Of a stretch of 64,000 nucleotides of DNA, positions 22,387-36,342 are shown piece after piece; within the stretch, counting starts at the first letter, position 1, and each line of letters opens with the position of its first letter. The stretch comes from Sipunculus nudus (Eukaryota; Annelida; Sipuncula; Golfingiida; Sipunculidae), in NCBI GenBank assembly GCA_026874595.1, contig CM049318.1, positions 21,117,456-21,181,455 on the forward strand, read 5' to 3'. Under the pieces are notes generated by a model. That model was given only the letters and a program-made list of their open reading frames with translations. It did not search any database and was not told the origin of the DNA. The position numbers and the translations under genes are program-made.

Positions 22387-24266
22387 TGTATCGCCAGACA
22401 AAAAAATATTTCACGGATCTTTACCAAACTTGGTATATGTATAGATATGGGTGAGAGGACGACGCCTATTTAAAATGAGGTCATGACCTCAACTAGGAGA
22501 GTGACCTTGACCTTGAATAGGTTCAATTTTGGGGAAAATCACACAAATTCTTAAATATCTCAAGAAAACTTGCATGGATTGATCCCAAAATCAAGTTGAT
22601 CGAAGATCATGGATAGGGTTGTCATGTTCCAGAAACTGGTGGCGCCACCTATTATTCTTTACTTGTTTTCATGCCGTTTAATATCCCCAAAATTGCTACT
22701 TGACAGTACTGTGAGCATTATAAGTCAAAAACTAATGGACAGATTTCTTTCATATTATGCAAATACATAGACATGGGTTATGGGATGATGTATATATAAA
22801 TTGGGGTCATGACCTTTCCTATTAGAGTGGCCTTGACCTTGAATATTGCCATATATGGTGAAAATCACACAAAATCATTAATTTCTCAATAAGGGATGCA
22901 TGCATTGGTCCAAAAATCAACTTGACCGAAGATCTTGGATAGTAATGTCATGTACCGGAAACAGGTGGCGCCACCTGTTATTCTTTTACTTGTTTTCGTG
23001 CCGTTTAATACCCCATCATTGCCACTTAACAGTACATTTATAACCTGTGAGCATTATAAGTCAAAATCTAATGGACAGATTTCTTTCATATTATGCATAT
23101 ACATAGACATGGGTTATGGGATGATGTATATATAAATTGGGGTCATGACCTTTCCTATTAGAGTGGCCTTGACCTTGAATATTGCCATATATGGTGAAAA
23201 TTACACAAAATCATTAATATCTCAATAAGGGATGCATGCATTGGTCCAAAAATCAGCATGTTCGAAGATCTTGGAAAGTATTGTCATGTACCGGAAACAG
23301 GTGGTGCCACCTGTTATTCTTTAACTTGTTTTGTGCCGTTTAATACCCCATCATTGCCATTTATCAGTACTGTGAGCATTATAAGTCAAAAACTAATGGA
23401 CAAATTTCTTTCATATTATGCATATACATGGATTTGTGTTATAGGATAATGTTTATTTGAAAAGGGGTCATGACCTTTCCAATGAGTGGCCTTGACCTTG
23501 AATATTGCCATATATGGTGAAAATCACACAAAATCATTAATTTCTCAATAAGGGATGCATGCATTGGTCCAAAAATCAACTTGACCGAAGATCTTGGATA
23601 GTAATGTCATGTTCTGGAAACAGGTGGCGCCACCTGTTATTCTTTTACTTGTTTTCGTGCCGTTTAATACCCCATCATTGCCACTTAACAGTACATTTAT
23701 AACCTGTGAGCATTATAAGTCAAAAACTAATGGACAGATTTCTTTCATATTATGCATATACATAGACATGGGTTTTGGGATGATGTATATATAAATTGGG
23801 GTCATGACCTTTCCAATTAGAGTGGCCTTGACCTTGAAAAATTGCCATATATGGTGAAAATTACACAAAATCATTAATTTCTCAATAAGGGATGCATGCA
23901 TTGGTCCAAAAATCAACTTGACCGAAGATCTTGGATAGTAATGTCATGTACCGGAAACAGGTGGTGCCACCTGTTATTCTTTTACTTGTTTTCATGCCGT
24001 TTAATACCCCATCATTGCCACTTAACAGTTTTGTGAGCATTATAAGTCAAAAACTAATGGACCGATTTCTTGCATGTACATAGACATGGGTTAGGGGATG
24101 ATGTATATTGAAATTTGGATCATGACCTTTTCTATGAGAATGACCTTTTCTATGAGTGTGGTCTGATATTAATTGTTGCTGAAGATGGGGGGCCTATTCT
24201 TAAAGGGGGGGGGGGATTAATTGTCTGGGGATACTATGGCACCTGCGGTGCCAAGAAATATCTAGT
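22387..24266 (+). mobile_element. Family B HINE-like repeat (1.88 kb)
   Basis: Starts TGTATCGCCAGACAA after TAAT. Near the 3' end TTGTCTGGGGATAC (24221-24234) is its inverse with one mismatch, then hairpin TGGCACC-TGC-GGTGCCA (24237-24253) and CTAGT before T. The body has about five tandem units of 323-337 bp, marked by GGTGGCGCCACC or GGTGGTGCCACC at 22638, 22964, 23300, 23623 and 23960. A poly-G lies just before the 3' inverted repeat. Non-coding; assigned to Helentron-type non-autonomous elements by architecture. Confidence 0.75.
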
Positions 24267-25943
24267 TTCTTGGTGAAAGGGAAATATAATAAAAGCACTC
24301 ATAGAACTTTAAAGCAAGTATGCGCAGTTTATATTGTGGACCTGATGATCACTTGATGTAGAACATCATTGGTGTTATTTATGACAGGTCATTTCAGAGT
24401 TTGCAGCGCTATATTACTTTCTAATGAGATCTAAATGTACCAGGATTTGAATTTGTAATAGCATGTAAAAGTAACATATCTTTAATATTTTTTGTTGTAT
24501 TTGGTGAAATTAATTTCTCATACAAGGTGAAACTCATAGTAGAGAGTTTAACACAATTTTAAAATTATCACTGTAAATTACCGGTAATCAATATATATAA
24601 ATTAGGGAGCACCATTTTAATTTGTTCTTTATAAATTTTTAGCATAAAAATAGTGATTTCCTCGTAGTAGCTTTAAATGAAATTGCATAAGTAAATTTTG
24701 AAATGATAACTTGCAAGTAATCTGCAAATTATGTGTTGTACCATAAAATAATAAGTCAGAAAGTTTGAAATAAGAGAATGGAAGTTTATTTAATGGACCA
24801 ATATAAACCTTCAGTTACAGGTATAAGTATAAAAGAATGAATGACCAAGATCTACTGGATTTTGAAATATAACAAATACATGTGAAATTTACCATTTGGC
24901 AAAATGCTATTGGTAATTTTCACAAAACATGCAATTTTGAGAGGATGTGGAAATTTGAATGCAGTTTGTTCACAAAATGGAGGTAGTAACAGGATTACAT
25001 AACAAAACAACCCATAAACTCATTTAGGAACATACAGGAAGTTTGAAAAGGTGCTGAACAAATGTAATTGGAAGTAATTGTTTATTTATCATGTGCTGTC
25101 ATCAAATAATGCCTGAAATAAGAGAACATTAAATGTTTAATGAAATTTTATCACCAAACAGTCTCATCAGTGTAAACTGTTAAATGCCCATTATATGGTC
25201 ACAAGAATAAAGGTGGAAACTGGGGAAAGACAGCTCATCCCACTAATAACAGGCATACAGGATACAGTTTGAGGAATATACAATTACTGTTGTGTTTTTG
25301 GGGAACTGGTACATTCCTGGTGCTCATACAAAGTGCACATTTTGTGGAAACCCAATTTTAGCCTTCCTGTGTGATATAGATCCCAACAGGGCTCTCCGGT
25401 CCCCTGAATCTACTGTTACAGTCTGCCGTCTCAAATTGAATCGGAGTTTACATACATGTAAAGGTAGGTTTTGGCACCATTAAGACCACAATGACCTCAT
25501 TTGTTTAAACTGACTCTAAATTCTTGTGTTCTGAATTTCTGGATTTTTGTCATATTTTCATTTGTGATGAAAAGTTTCCAAATGTGAAGAGTTCCTATAG
25601 TTTACAGTACCACTAGTTTATTGAAATATTTATTTTTTGTTAAGTTGCTTGCTTTCCTTTATGATTCTCAGGTGTTGAAATGTGCTGTTTCCTGATTTTA
25701 CACATGAAGCTTGTGATAGCTAACTACCCTTTTACAGACATTAATTCTTTATCTGATATTCAGGGAGTCATTCTGGCATCCATTTCATGAATAATGAACA
25801 AGGCAGTTTAAACAATCAAAGACCAACAGACACTTGTTTCACATGGATGCCCAGTGTGATGTTTCAATCAAATGTTTATTATTGCCTGAAGACATCAAGA
25901 ATCTCTAAATTGAAATAAAGCCATATATATGCTTGTTCATTTT
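24267..25943. other. Non-coding stretch
   Basis: AT-rich with no clear repeat. Contains the weak coding-like segment 25292-25452 (see findings). Confidence 0.5.
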
Positions 25944-26864
25944 TAGCTCAGCTGGCTGAAAGTCAACTGAGGTATAGGAATGACTCTTGGTCTGTCATCC
26001 ATCCGACTGTCTGGCTGTCTGTTGCTAGTGTTAGCTCAGGAACAATTCGTAACTGCTGGCCCTAGAAACGTTTAAGTGAAAATGCAGAGAGGTAATTGAA
26101 ATTCTCCTTGGAAACCTGAAATTAGGTCGCTGCGACCTATATCCTATGAGCTATGGGGCTTGTAAGTACCCCCAGAATAATTAAAATTTTGATACAAAAA
26201 CTCTAATATTTTGATAATTTATGCATGGATTACCATGATTCTTGCTTTGAATATCAACCATGACCAGGGTTGTCAGACTATAAGTCATCTGAGCTCTAGT
26301 CGTGGTCCATTGTCCGTCGTCCGTCCGTCTGTCGGTCCGTCCGTAGATGTGGCACGTTTTGAAACCATTAGACCTAGGAATCCAAAATTCGGCATAATGT
26401 TAGATGTCCCCAAGATCTCCTACCAAGCCGAAAACTGGGTCTTTGCGACTTTGTTCCTTTGAGAAATTAAGGAAAAATCTCAATTTTTTATTTAAAAACC
26501 TATTTTCACACTTCAGGACGGCCTCATATCAAAATCACTCATCGGTTTTTCCTCATATTTACCATAAATATTCCTCTATATATTTCCGATGTACATGCCA
26601 GAAATTATGTCGGTATTATATAATTTAAAAAAGTTATGGGCCCAAACATAATGCATTTTATAAAAAATCAGGAAAGATATTTGTTCACTTAACACAAAAC
26701 ATGTAGAAGCTATGGACTTTTATCCAGTAATATAACTTTAATTAATCAAAATTAAATTGTGCACCCATAATTAGATCAAAATCTTTTAAATTTTTTGAAA
26801 TATTAACAAAAATAAAAAATTGGTACCTTAAATTTTGCCCAACTTTGACCATAGCACGTTTTTT
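25944..26864 (+). mobile_element. Family C repeat, copy C4, left part
   Basis: Starts TAGCTCAGCTGGCTGAAAGT with foldback to CAACTGAGGTA. A second family C head lacking its first bases begins at about 26272 (GACTATAAGTCATCTGAGCT). The copy is cut in a T run at 26864 by C3 and resumes at 31023 with GAAAGTACTGTGGATTTAAT, which matches the uninterrupted sequence near 21757. Confidence 0.65.
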
Positions 26865-29800
26865 TAGCTCAGCTGACTTTCAGTCATGCTGGGCTATAGC
26901 GATTGGTCTTTGTCCGGCGTCCTTCCGTCTGTCCGGCCGGCCGTCCGTCCATTAGCAGGGCACAAATCGTAACCAAAGGGGCCAGGGCCATGAACCCTAT
27001 GCAGTCTTAGAGGTTCTAAAAAGATCTCCTCAAATTAGGTCACTGTGACCTATATTCTCGAAGTTATGGGATGTGTTTGCACCCCCCCAGAAATAATTCT
27101 TTTAGCCAAAATTTTCATCCCAAACCTTCCATCTTTCACATACAGCTCACCTACCAACAGGGGAAGAACCATAATTATTTTGAGGTCACAAGGTCAAAGG
27201 TCAAGGTCACTGAACCAACTTCTTTGAAAAGCCTCAGGATGCATTTTAAGCCAAACCTTTCATCCCAATTCTTTGTTCTTTCACATATAGCTCACCTACT
27301 AAGTGGGAGAAGAATCCTATAGATGTTGAGGTCACAAGGTCAAAGGTCAGGGTCACAGGATCCACTTCTTTGAAAAGGTTGTGGACACATTTCAAGCTAG
27401 ACCTTTCATTCCAAACCTTTCAGCACTGATATCGCTTCTCTGCCAACAGGGGAAAAAGACCTGTTGATTTTGAGGTCAAAGGTCAAGTTCACAGCACCCT
27501 CTTCTTGCGTGGAGTCATTTTCAGCAAACTTTTCTATCTATACTTTCCATCTGTCATATATTGCTTACCTACCAATAGGAGAAGAAGCCTATTGATGTTG
27601 AGTTCAAAAGGTCAAAGGTCAAGGTCACAATATTGTTCTAAATGCTTGTGAACATATTTCAAGTGAAACTGTTCAACCCAAACCTTCAGTCTTTCACATA
27701 TGCCACATCTATGCATCACTGAATTTGATTCAAACTTCATATTTATGGGTCTTTTTGCATGAAGAAATAACTAATTGTATCCGCCAAAATAGAGTTTTGC
27801 GGATACTATGTTTTCAGCTGCATGCCGCCGCCGCCGCGTAGGTTTCTGGAGAACTCCTCCGTAACCGCTGGGCGCAATTTTACGAAACCCGGGATTATGT
27901 TCGGGTCACATGTGAACTGCTGCGCCCCGATTTTGTTTTGACTTATGACCTTTCCTCTGCGCTCTGCGTCCATTTGTGTGTCTGTTTCCACACATAAACC
28001 CACATATCTCGGGAACCGTTTGACGGATCAGGAGAATTTTTTTGCACAAATGTAGCCCTTGGAGAGCTTTATAACATACGCAAAAAATGGTGGCGCCACC
28101 TTCAACCATGTTTGCACAGTGTCCATCTGTTTGTCTGCCTTGGGTTAAAATCACTCATATCTCTGCAGTGACTTGATTAATTCACCTAAAATTTGGCATG
28201 CGTATACATCCTGGATAGCTTTTCTGATTTTGTGACAGGTGGCGCCACCTACATTCACGTTTACACTACAGGCATCCAAGCTCATATCTCAGGAACCGTT
28301 TGACCGATCAGGAAAATTTTTTTGCACAAATGTAGCCCTTGGAGAGCTTTATAACATACACAAAAAATGGTGGCGCCACCTGCAACCATGTTTGCACAGT
28401 GTCCATCTGTTCGTCTGCCTTGAGTTAAAATCACTCATATCTCTGCAGTGACTTGACTAATTCACCTGAAATTTGGCATGCGTATACATCCTGGATAGCT
28501 TTTCTGATTTTGTGACAGGTGGCATCACCTTCATTCACGTTTACGCTGCAGACATCCAAGCTCATATCTCGAGAACCGTTTGACTGATCAGTAAAATTTT
28601 TTTGCACAAATGTAGCCCTTGGAGAGCTTTATAACATACACAAAAAAATGGTGGCGCCACCTGCAACCATGTTTGCACAGTGTCCATCTGTTTGTCTGCC
28701 TTGGGTTAAAATCACTCATATCTCTGCAGTGACTTGACTAATTCACCTGAAATTTGGTATGCCTATACATCCTGGATAGTTTTTCTGATTTTATGACAGG
28801 TGGCGCCACCTACATTTACCTTTACGCTGCAGACATCCAAGCTCATATCTCGGGAACCGTTTGACCGATCAGGAAAATTTTTTTGCACAAATGTAGCCCT
28901 TTGAGAGCTTTATAACATACGCAAAACTGGTGGCACCACCTGCAGCCATTTTTGCACAGCTCCTGTCTGTTTGTCTGCCATGGGATAAAATCACTCATAT
29001 CTCGGCAGTGGTTTGACATATTTGGCTAAAATTTTGCAGGTTTATACATCCCCGAGAGCTCTCTTGATTTTATGACAGGTGGAGCCACCTGCATTCTAGT
29101 TTATGCAGCAGACATCCAAGCTCATATCTTGGGAACTGTTTGACCGATTGGGCCAAAGTTTTGCATGTGTATAGTTCTCACATAGCTCTTTATCATACGC
29201 CATCACCTGCAACCATTTTTGCTCAGCGTCCATCTGATTGTCTGCCACGGGCTAAAATCACTCATATACATGTAGTGGTTTGACTGATCTGCCTTAAATT
29301 TTGCATATGTATACAACTGGGACGGCTTTCTGGATTTTGTGGTAGGGGGGCAACCTTCATACACAATTTGGCTGCAGACATCCATGCTAATATGCAACAC
29401 TTCACTCTATTTCCCCTTGCCACTTAATCCATGCCTCACTTCACCGGTTCCACTCTGATTTAGCCGGATACACGTAGTCGCTTGTCGACTACCCGTATTC
29501 TAGTTGATTTTGAGGTCAGCTGGTCAGGAGGTTAAAGGTTGCAGGTCTAAGTTATTCACTCATTGGTTGCCAAGTAATTACACCCGGCCAGATGTAAGTG
29601 GTTAGTAGTTACCCATTATTTAGAAAGAATCCAGTTGATATGTGGGCAAAAGGCCAAGGTCGTAGATCAGGGTAGTTCACAATAACTTATTTTGTAGACC
29701 ATCTCTATTTTTCTTGTTTTCTTGTATATATAACCATATGGCACTCACAACTGGTACATCTCACTATGTGCCCATAATTGTCAGTGACACTTGTGATATA

Positions 29801-31022
29801 TGACTCCCTTTTGTATCAGCTCATGGAATGATAAGGATATATCATTAGTGCATAACAAAAACACTGTTGCCGGAATGCTTTGGCCAGGCTTAAAGACTAT
29901 GAGAGTTAAGTTTAAGTTTAGCTACTGATTTATAAAATGATGGGAACATTTTGCAGTTTATATCATGGAATTATAGCAATAAACTTAGTTTTCTAGATAT
30001 CTGAATATTATTATACAAATCATCAGATATACCAGCAAGTGTTTGTTCTGATAATATGTGGGTCTGTACCTGGATTTAGGATGGCTTTATTTGATTACAA
30101 GACTCTTAGTGATGCTTTCTGCATTTCTTTTCTTTTAGGTTTTGCAGTTTACCTACCCTGCTGACCCCATTGAATAGCAAGCTGATAATTAAAACAAATT
30201 GGACTTGCACTTTTTACATTTGCATGTTCATAAATCTGATATGAGAGCTCTCCAACCTGATCATGCCTTTTGAATTGTTTTGGACATTCATAACTGTTAC
30301 ATTCTTTGAAGCAATTGCTACAAGTTTAGTGTCTTATTCGAGGATGTGTGACTTTTCAGAAAACCATTATGTCTGCCAGGTAGCCATTTTAGAAATCCTT
30401 TTGCCAGGACAGTTTCTGTGATTTTTTTATGATGTTTGGTCCCTTTTAGAAGATGTTTGTTGTTCAATTTCAGACCTGTCAGAAATCCAATATGGCCACC
30501 AGGACGCCATCTTTAAATTCCTTTAGAACATATTATCTCAAGAACTATTAAAGTGAATGCAGTGGGATGTATATTAATGTAATCTTGCATTGGGGCATTG
30601 GATATCTTAATAAATATGACCATCATTTATGAAAGCTCAGTACAGTTGGCTTGTATTGAATAAAAATTAATATGGAAGCACCCGTTTCACAATAATTCTT
30701 GCATGGATTTCCTTGATCTTTTGCTATATTTTGATCTTATAAGTGGCCTGTGTGGTATTCCTTTTGAGACTGACAGGTATCGAGCAAGCTGTGGGATTAG
30801 TTCCTGTTAGCTCAACAACCATACATTTTGCCTCAGACCATCATTCACTATGTTTTAACCAGACATATATGATAAGAATTTATGGCAGTGTAGAAAGTTT
30901 AAACAAAATTGGCATATAGGGTCTGCAACAATTTTACTAGAAGTTGTGAATTGCAGCCCATGATGTCGCAGGTCATGGGTCATGCTTGGCAGCTGAGTGT
31001 CATGACCAATGGGTCACTTGTT
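26865..31022 (+). mobile_element. Family C repeat, copy C3, itself carrying a family A insert
   Basis: Starts TAGCTCAGCTGACTTTCAGT with foldback to CATGCTGGGCTA, ends CAGCTGAGTGTCATGACCAA then TGGGTCACTTGTT. Outside 27776-29504 it aligns end to end with C1 (15616-18067). Contains perfect AGGTCA direct repeats, e.g. 27191-27209. Confidence 0.8.
27776..29504 (+). mobile_element. Family A HINE-like repeat, copy A3 (1.73 kb), with dated empty site
   Basis: Starts TGTATCCGCCAAAATAGAG, foldback to TTTTGCGGATACTATG, (CCG)4, then 280-bp units marked by GGTGGCGCCACC at 28089, 28239, 28369, 28650 and 28799. Near the 3' end CTCTGATTTAGCCGGATACA is the inverse of the 5' end, followed by hairpin GTAGTCGCTTGTCGACTAC and CTAGT. 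The sister repeat C1 lacks this insert: the host sequence AACTAAT/TGATTTTGAGG is split between the two T residues, with at most a 3-base ambiguity. Confidence 0.85.
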
Positions 31023-31773
31023 TCTGAAAGTACTGTGGATTTAATTTTCACAGCATGTTTTTGTTAGGATTTTGTCTGTTAACACCAAAAATTTGAAACC
31101 AGTTGATCAAAAACTGTAGATTTTATTCAAGTTTTCAAGCACCATGTATTATATTGTTTACATCTTGCAAGAAATCAGCTCCCCAGCTTCAGCTCTCAGT
31201 TCCTAAAATTTGGTATACAATTAGATGTTTCCAAAATCCCCTAGGATTAATACCTTTGAGATATTAATGAAAAACTTCATTTTCCATTAAAAACCCATTG
31301 TTACACTTCAAGACTGCCTAATATCAAAACCACTGATCCGACTGTAATCATATATAATATACATATTTTTCTATACATTTTCTATGCACATGCCAAAAAT
31401 GATGTCAGTATTGCGTGATTGTTTTAAGTTATGGGCCCAAACATAATGCACTTTGTAAAAATTCAAGAAATATATTTACTCCCTTAACAAGGGGATTGCT
31501 GAAGCTAGAGATTTTTTGTCAGGGATGTAACATTATTTCATCAAGATTCAATTGAATACCCAAAATTACTTCTGAATTTATCAAATTTAATAAGTTATTA
31601 GTATAAATATAAAATTAGTACCTTAAATTTTGCCCAACATTGACCATGGCACGTTTGTTTCCTGTGAGCACTGTTGATATAATTTTCATATCATGCACAC
31701 ATAAGGATTTCAGCTTTGTAGTTTAGAAAGCTGACAGAAATTGGCCAAAAATTGTAGCTTTTATTAATGTTTA
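31023..31773 (+). mobile_element. Family C repeat, copy C4, right part
   Basis: Continuation of the C4 body after the C3 insertion, with TAATATCAAAACCACTGATC-type core sequence also seen in C2 and C7. No 3' palindrome is found before C5 begins, so the copy is truncated. Confidence 0.5.
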
Positions 31774-34700
31774 TAGCTCAGCTGACTGAAAGTCATCTGA
31801 GCTATAGGGATCACCTTTTGTCCGTCGTCCGTCCGTCCGGCTGTCCGGGCGTCTGTCCGTTAACAGGGCACAAATCGTAACCACTAGAACTGGAATCTTC
31901 TTACTTGACATCCTGGGAGGTCCATGAAAAATCTCCTTGGAAACCAGAAATTAGGTCTCTGTTACCCATATCCTTAGAGCTATGGGGCCCCAAAGTACCC
32001 TCCAGAAAAGTCCAAAATTTCATACAAAAACTTCAATTTCTCATTAACTACTTGACTGATGGTCATGATTTTTGGCATACATATTGATCATGAGAGGTTC
32101 CATCAGTTCCTTAAGACTGGTGGCACCACCTGTATTTTTCGATTTTTTACGAATTTTTTTCTCTATTTTTGAGACCTTTAAAAATGTAAACATCTGTTAA
32201 CAAGGCACAAATCGTAATGACTGGACTTAGAATCTTCATTCTCGACACACTGAGAGATCTATAAAAAGTCTCCATGGAAACCAGAAATTAGGTCTCTGTT
32301 ACCCATATCCTTCCAGCTATGGGGCCCCAAACTACCCCCCAGAAAAGTAAAAACTTTCATACATAACTTCAATATCTCATTAAATACTGGACTGATGGTC
32401 ATGATTTTTTTGTCATACATATTGATCATGAGATGTTCCATCATTTCCTGCAGACTGGTGGCGCCACCTGTATCGTTCAATTTTTTACGAATTTTTTCCT
32501 CTATTTTTGAGACCTTTCAAAATGTAAACATCTGTTAACAAGGCACAAATCGTAAAGACTGGACCTAGAATCTTCATTCTTGAAACACTGAGAGACCTAT
32601 GAAAAGTCTCCATGGAAACCAGAAATAAGTGTCACCAATATTCTTTGAGATATGGAGCCCCAAAGTACCCCCAAGAAAAGTAAAAAATTTCATACAAAAA
32701 CTTCAATTTCTCATTAACTACTTGACTGATGGTCATGATTTGTGGCATAACTATTGATCATGAGATGTGTCATCACTTCCTGCAGACTGGTGGTGCCACC
32801 TTTATGGTTCGATTTTTTACGATTTTTTCCTATATTTTTGAGACCTTTAAGGATGCTGTCATCTGTTAGCATGGCACAAATCGTAACGACTTGACCTAGA
32901 ATCTTCATTCTTGACACAAGGAGAGGTCCATGAAAAATATCCTTGGAAACCAGAAATTAGGTCTCTGTTAACCATATCCTTTCGAGCTATGGAGCCCCAA
33001 AGTACCCCCCCCCCCCAGAGTAGTCAAAAATTTCATACAAAAACTTCAATATCTCAATAACTACATCACTGATGGTCATGATTTTTGGCATACATATTGA
33101 TTATGAGATGTTCCATCAGTTCCTGCAGACTTGTGGCGCCACCTGTATTGTTTGATTTTTTACGATTTTTTCCTCTATTTTTTAGACCTTTAAGGATGCT
33201 GTCATCTGTTAACGTGGCACAAATCATAACGTCTGGACCTAGAATCTTCATTCTCGACACACTGAGAGACCTATGAAAAGTCTCCATGGAAACCAAAATT
33301 AGGTCTCTGTTAACCATATTCTCAGAGCTATGGAGCCCTAAAGTACCCCCAAGAAAAGTAAAAAATTTCATACAAAAACTTCAATATCTCATTAACTACT
33401 TGAATGATGGTCATGATTTGTGGCATAACTATTGATCATGAGATGTGTCATCTGTTCCTGCAGACTGGTGGAGCCACCTGTATCGTTTGATTTTTTACGA
33501 TTTTTTCCTCTATTTTTGAGACCTTTAAGGATGCTGTCATCTGTTAGCATGGCACAAATAGTAACGACTGGACCTAGAATCTTCATTCTCAACACACTAG
33601 AAGACCTATGAAAAGTCTCCATGGAAACCAGAAATAAGGTCTCTGTTACCCATATCCTTCGAGCTATGGGGCCCCAAAGTACCCCCCCCAGAGTAGTCAA
33701 AAATTTCATACAAAAACTTCAATATCTCAATAACTACATCACTGATGGTCATGATTTTTAGCATACATATTGATTATGAGATGTTCCATCAGTTCCTGCA
33801 GACTTGTGGCGCCACCTATATTGTTTGATTTTTTTACGATTTCTTCCTCTATTTTTGAGACCTTTAAGGATGCTGTCATCTGTTAGCATGGCACAAATCG
33901 TAATGACTGGACCTATAATCTTCATTCTCAATACACTGAGAGACCTATGAAAAGTCTCAATGGAAACCAGAAATTAGGTCTCTGTTACCCATATCCTTCG
34001 AGCTATGGGGCCCCAAATTACTCCCCAGAGTAGTCAAAAATTTCATACAAAAACTTCAATATCTCAATAACTACATCACTGATGGTCATGATTTGTGGCA
34101 TAACTATTGATCAAGAGGTGTTCCATCAGTTCCTGCAGACTGGTGGCACAACCTGTATTTGTTCAGGTTTTTTTTTACGAATGTTTTATCTATTTTTGAG
34201 ACCTTTAAAGATATGAACATCTGTTAACGGGGCACAAATCATAAAAACTGGACCTAGAATCTTCATTCTTGACACACAGGGAGACCCATGAAAATTCTCC
34301 ATGGAAATCTCTAGGTCTCTGTTACCCATATTCTTTAGGCTGTATGGCTCCAAAATACCCCCCAGAATAATGGAAAATTTGATACAAAAAGTGTAGTATC
34401 TCAATAACTTATTAACTACAACACTGATGGTCATGATTTTTGGCATACATATTGATCATGAGCTGTTCCATCAGTTTCTGCAGAGAGGGTGCGCCACCTC
34501 TATTTTTTTCAAATTTTACGAATTTTTTTTCTCTTTTTTTCGAGACCTTTGAAGATGTGGTTATCTATCAAGAGGGTACAAATTGCAACAACTGGACCCA
34601 GAAACTTCATTCTTGTCATGCAAGGAGGCCCATGAAGAGTGCCTGTGGAAACTTGAAATTAGGTATCTGTTACCCATATCCTTCAAGCTATAGGACTCTG

Positions 34701-36326
34701 AAGTATCCCTCAGATTAATGGACAATTTGATACAAAAGCTGAAGTATCTGAACTACTAATACGGAGATCATCATGATTCTTTGCATGGATATTGACCATT
34801 AAGTGTTTTTAGCTCAGCTGACTGTAAGTCATCTGAAGTATCCCTCAGAATAATGGACAATTTGATACAAAAGCTCAAGTATCTAAACAACTATTGCAGT
34901 GATCACCATGATTCTTTGCATGGATATTGATCATGGAATGTGTCATCAGTTTCTGAAGTATGGTGGTGCCACCTGTATTTTTTTTATTTATACGAATTTT
35001 TTTCTCTATTTTTGAGACCTCATAAGATGCGGTCATCTGTTAACATGGCAGAAATCGTAACAACTGGACCTTGAATCTTCTCTCTTGACATGCTGAGAGG
35101 CCCATGAAAAGTCTCCTTAAAAACTTGAAATTAGGTCTCTGATACCCATAACCTCTGAGCTATGGGGCTCCGAAGTACCCCCCAGAATAATGGAAAATTT
35201 GATACAAAAGCTCAAGTATCTGAACAATTATAATATTGATCACCATGATTCTTTGCATGGATATTGATCATGAAATACCTGTATTTTTTCAATTTTTAGC
35301 TCAGCTGACTGAAAGTCAACTGAGCTGTAGGGATCACCTTTTGTCCGTCGTCCGTCCGGCCATCCAGGCGTCTGTCTGTTAACAGGGCACAAATCGTAAC
35401 CGCTAGAACGGGAATCTTCTTACTTGAAATCCTGGGAGGTCAATGGAAATTCTCCTTGTAAACTTGAAATTAGGTCACTGTGACCTATATTCTTCGAGCT
35501 ATGGGGTTCTGAAGTACCCCCTAGAATAATGCAAAATTTAATACAAAAGCTCAAGTATCTGAACAACTAATGCATTAATCACCATGATTCTTTGCATGGA
35601 TATTGATCATGGAGTGTTTCATCAATTTCTGGAGATTGGTGGCGCCACCTATATTTTTTTTATTTTTTACGATTTTTTTTCTCTACTTTTGTGATCTTTA
35701 AACATTTGGTCATCTGTAAACAGGGCACAAATCATAATGACTGGACCTAGAATCTTCTGTCCTCACCTCCAGGGAAGCCCATAAAAGGTCTACATGGAAA
35801 CCCGAAATAAGGTCCCTGTTACCCATATCCTTCATGCTCTGGGGCTCGGAAGTACTCCCCAGAATAAAGATTTGGTCATCTGTTAACAGAGCACAAATTA
35901 TAATGACTTGACCTAGAATCTCCTTTCTTGATATGCTGGGAGGCCCCTGAAAAGTCTCCTTGTGCACCTGAAATTACATCTCTGTTACCCATATCCTTCA
36001 TCCTATGCGGCTTTGAAATACCCCCCAGAATAAACATTTGGATTTGTTAACAGGGCACAAATCATAATAACTGGACCTAGAATTTTATTTTTTGCAATGC
36101 TGGGAGACCCCTGAAAAGTCATCTTGTAAACCTTGAAAATAGGTGTCTGTTACCCATATCCTTCATTCAACAGAGCTCCATAGTACCCCAATGAATATTG
36201 GATGATTTTATACAAAAGGTCAAGTTTGGAAAAAGTATTTCATTCAAATTTGACATTCAGATGATAAAATTACTTTTGTCAATGTCTTCCTGGTCAGCTG
36301 AGCGTCATGACCCCTGGGTCACTTGT
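31774..36326 (+). mobile_element. Family C repeat, copy C5 (4.55 kb) with long tandem core
   Basis: Starts TAGCTCAGCTGACTGAAAGT with foldback to CATCTGAGCTA and a GTCCGTCGTCC stretch. The core is a tandem array of about 337-bp units, with the palindrome or close variants at 32119, 32457, 32789, 33132, 33467, 33805 and 34142 and again at 35638. Two internal heads (about 34808 and 35298) show nested or tandem copies. Ends CAGCTGAGCGTCATGACCCC then TGGGTCACTTGTT. Short minus-strand open frames recur once per unit and are repeat artefacts. Confidence 0.8.
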
Positions 36327-36342
36327 TATGATACCATGTCAG

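Noticed and set aside
32259-35967. Series of minus-strand open frames with similar sequences
   Set aside because: They recur once per 337-bp unit of the family C5 core and follow the repeat, with no start or domain signal.
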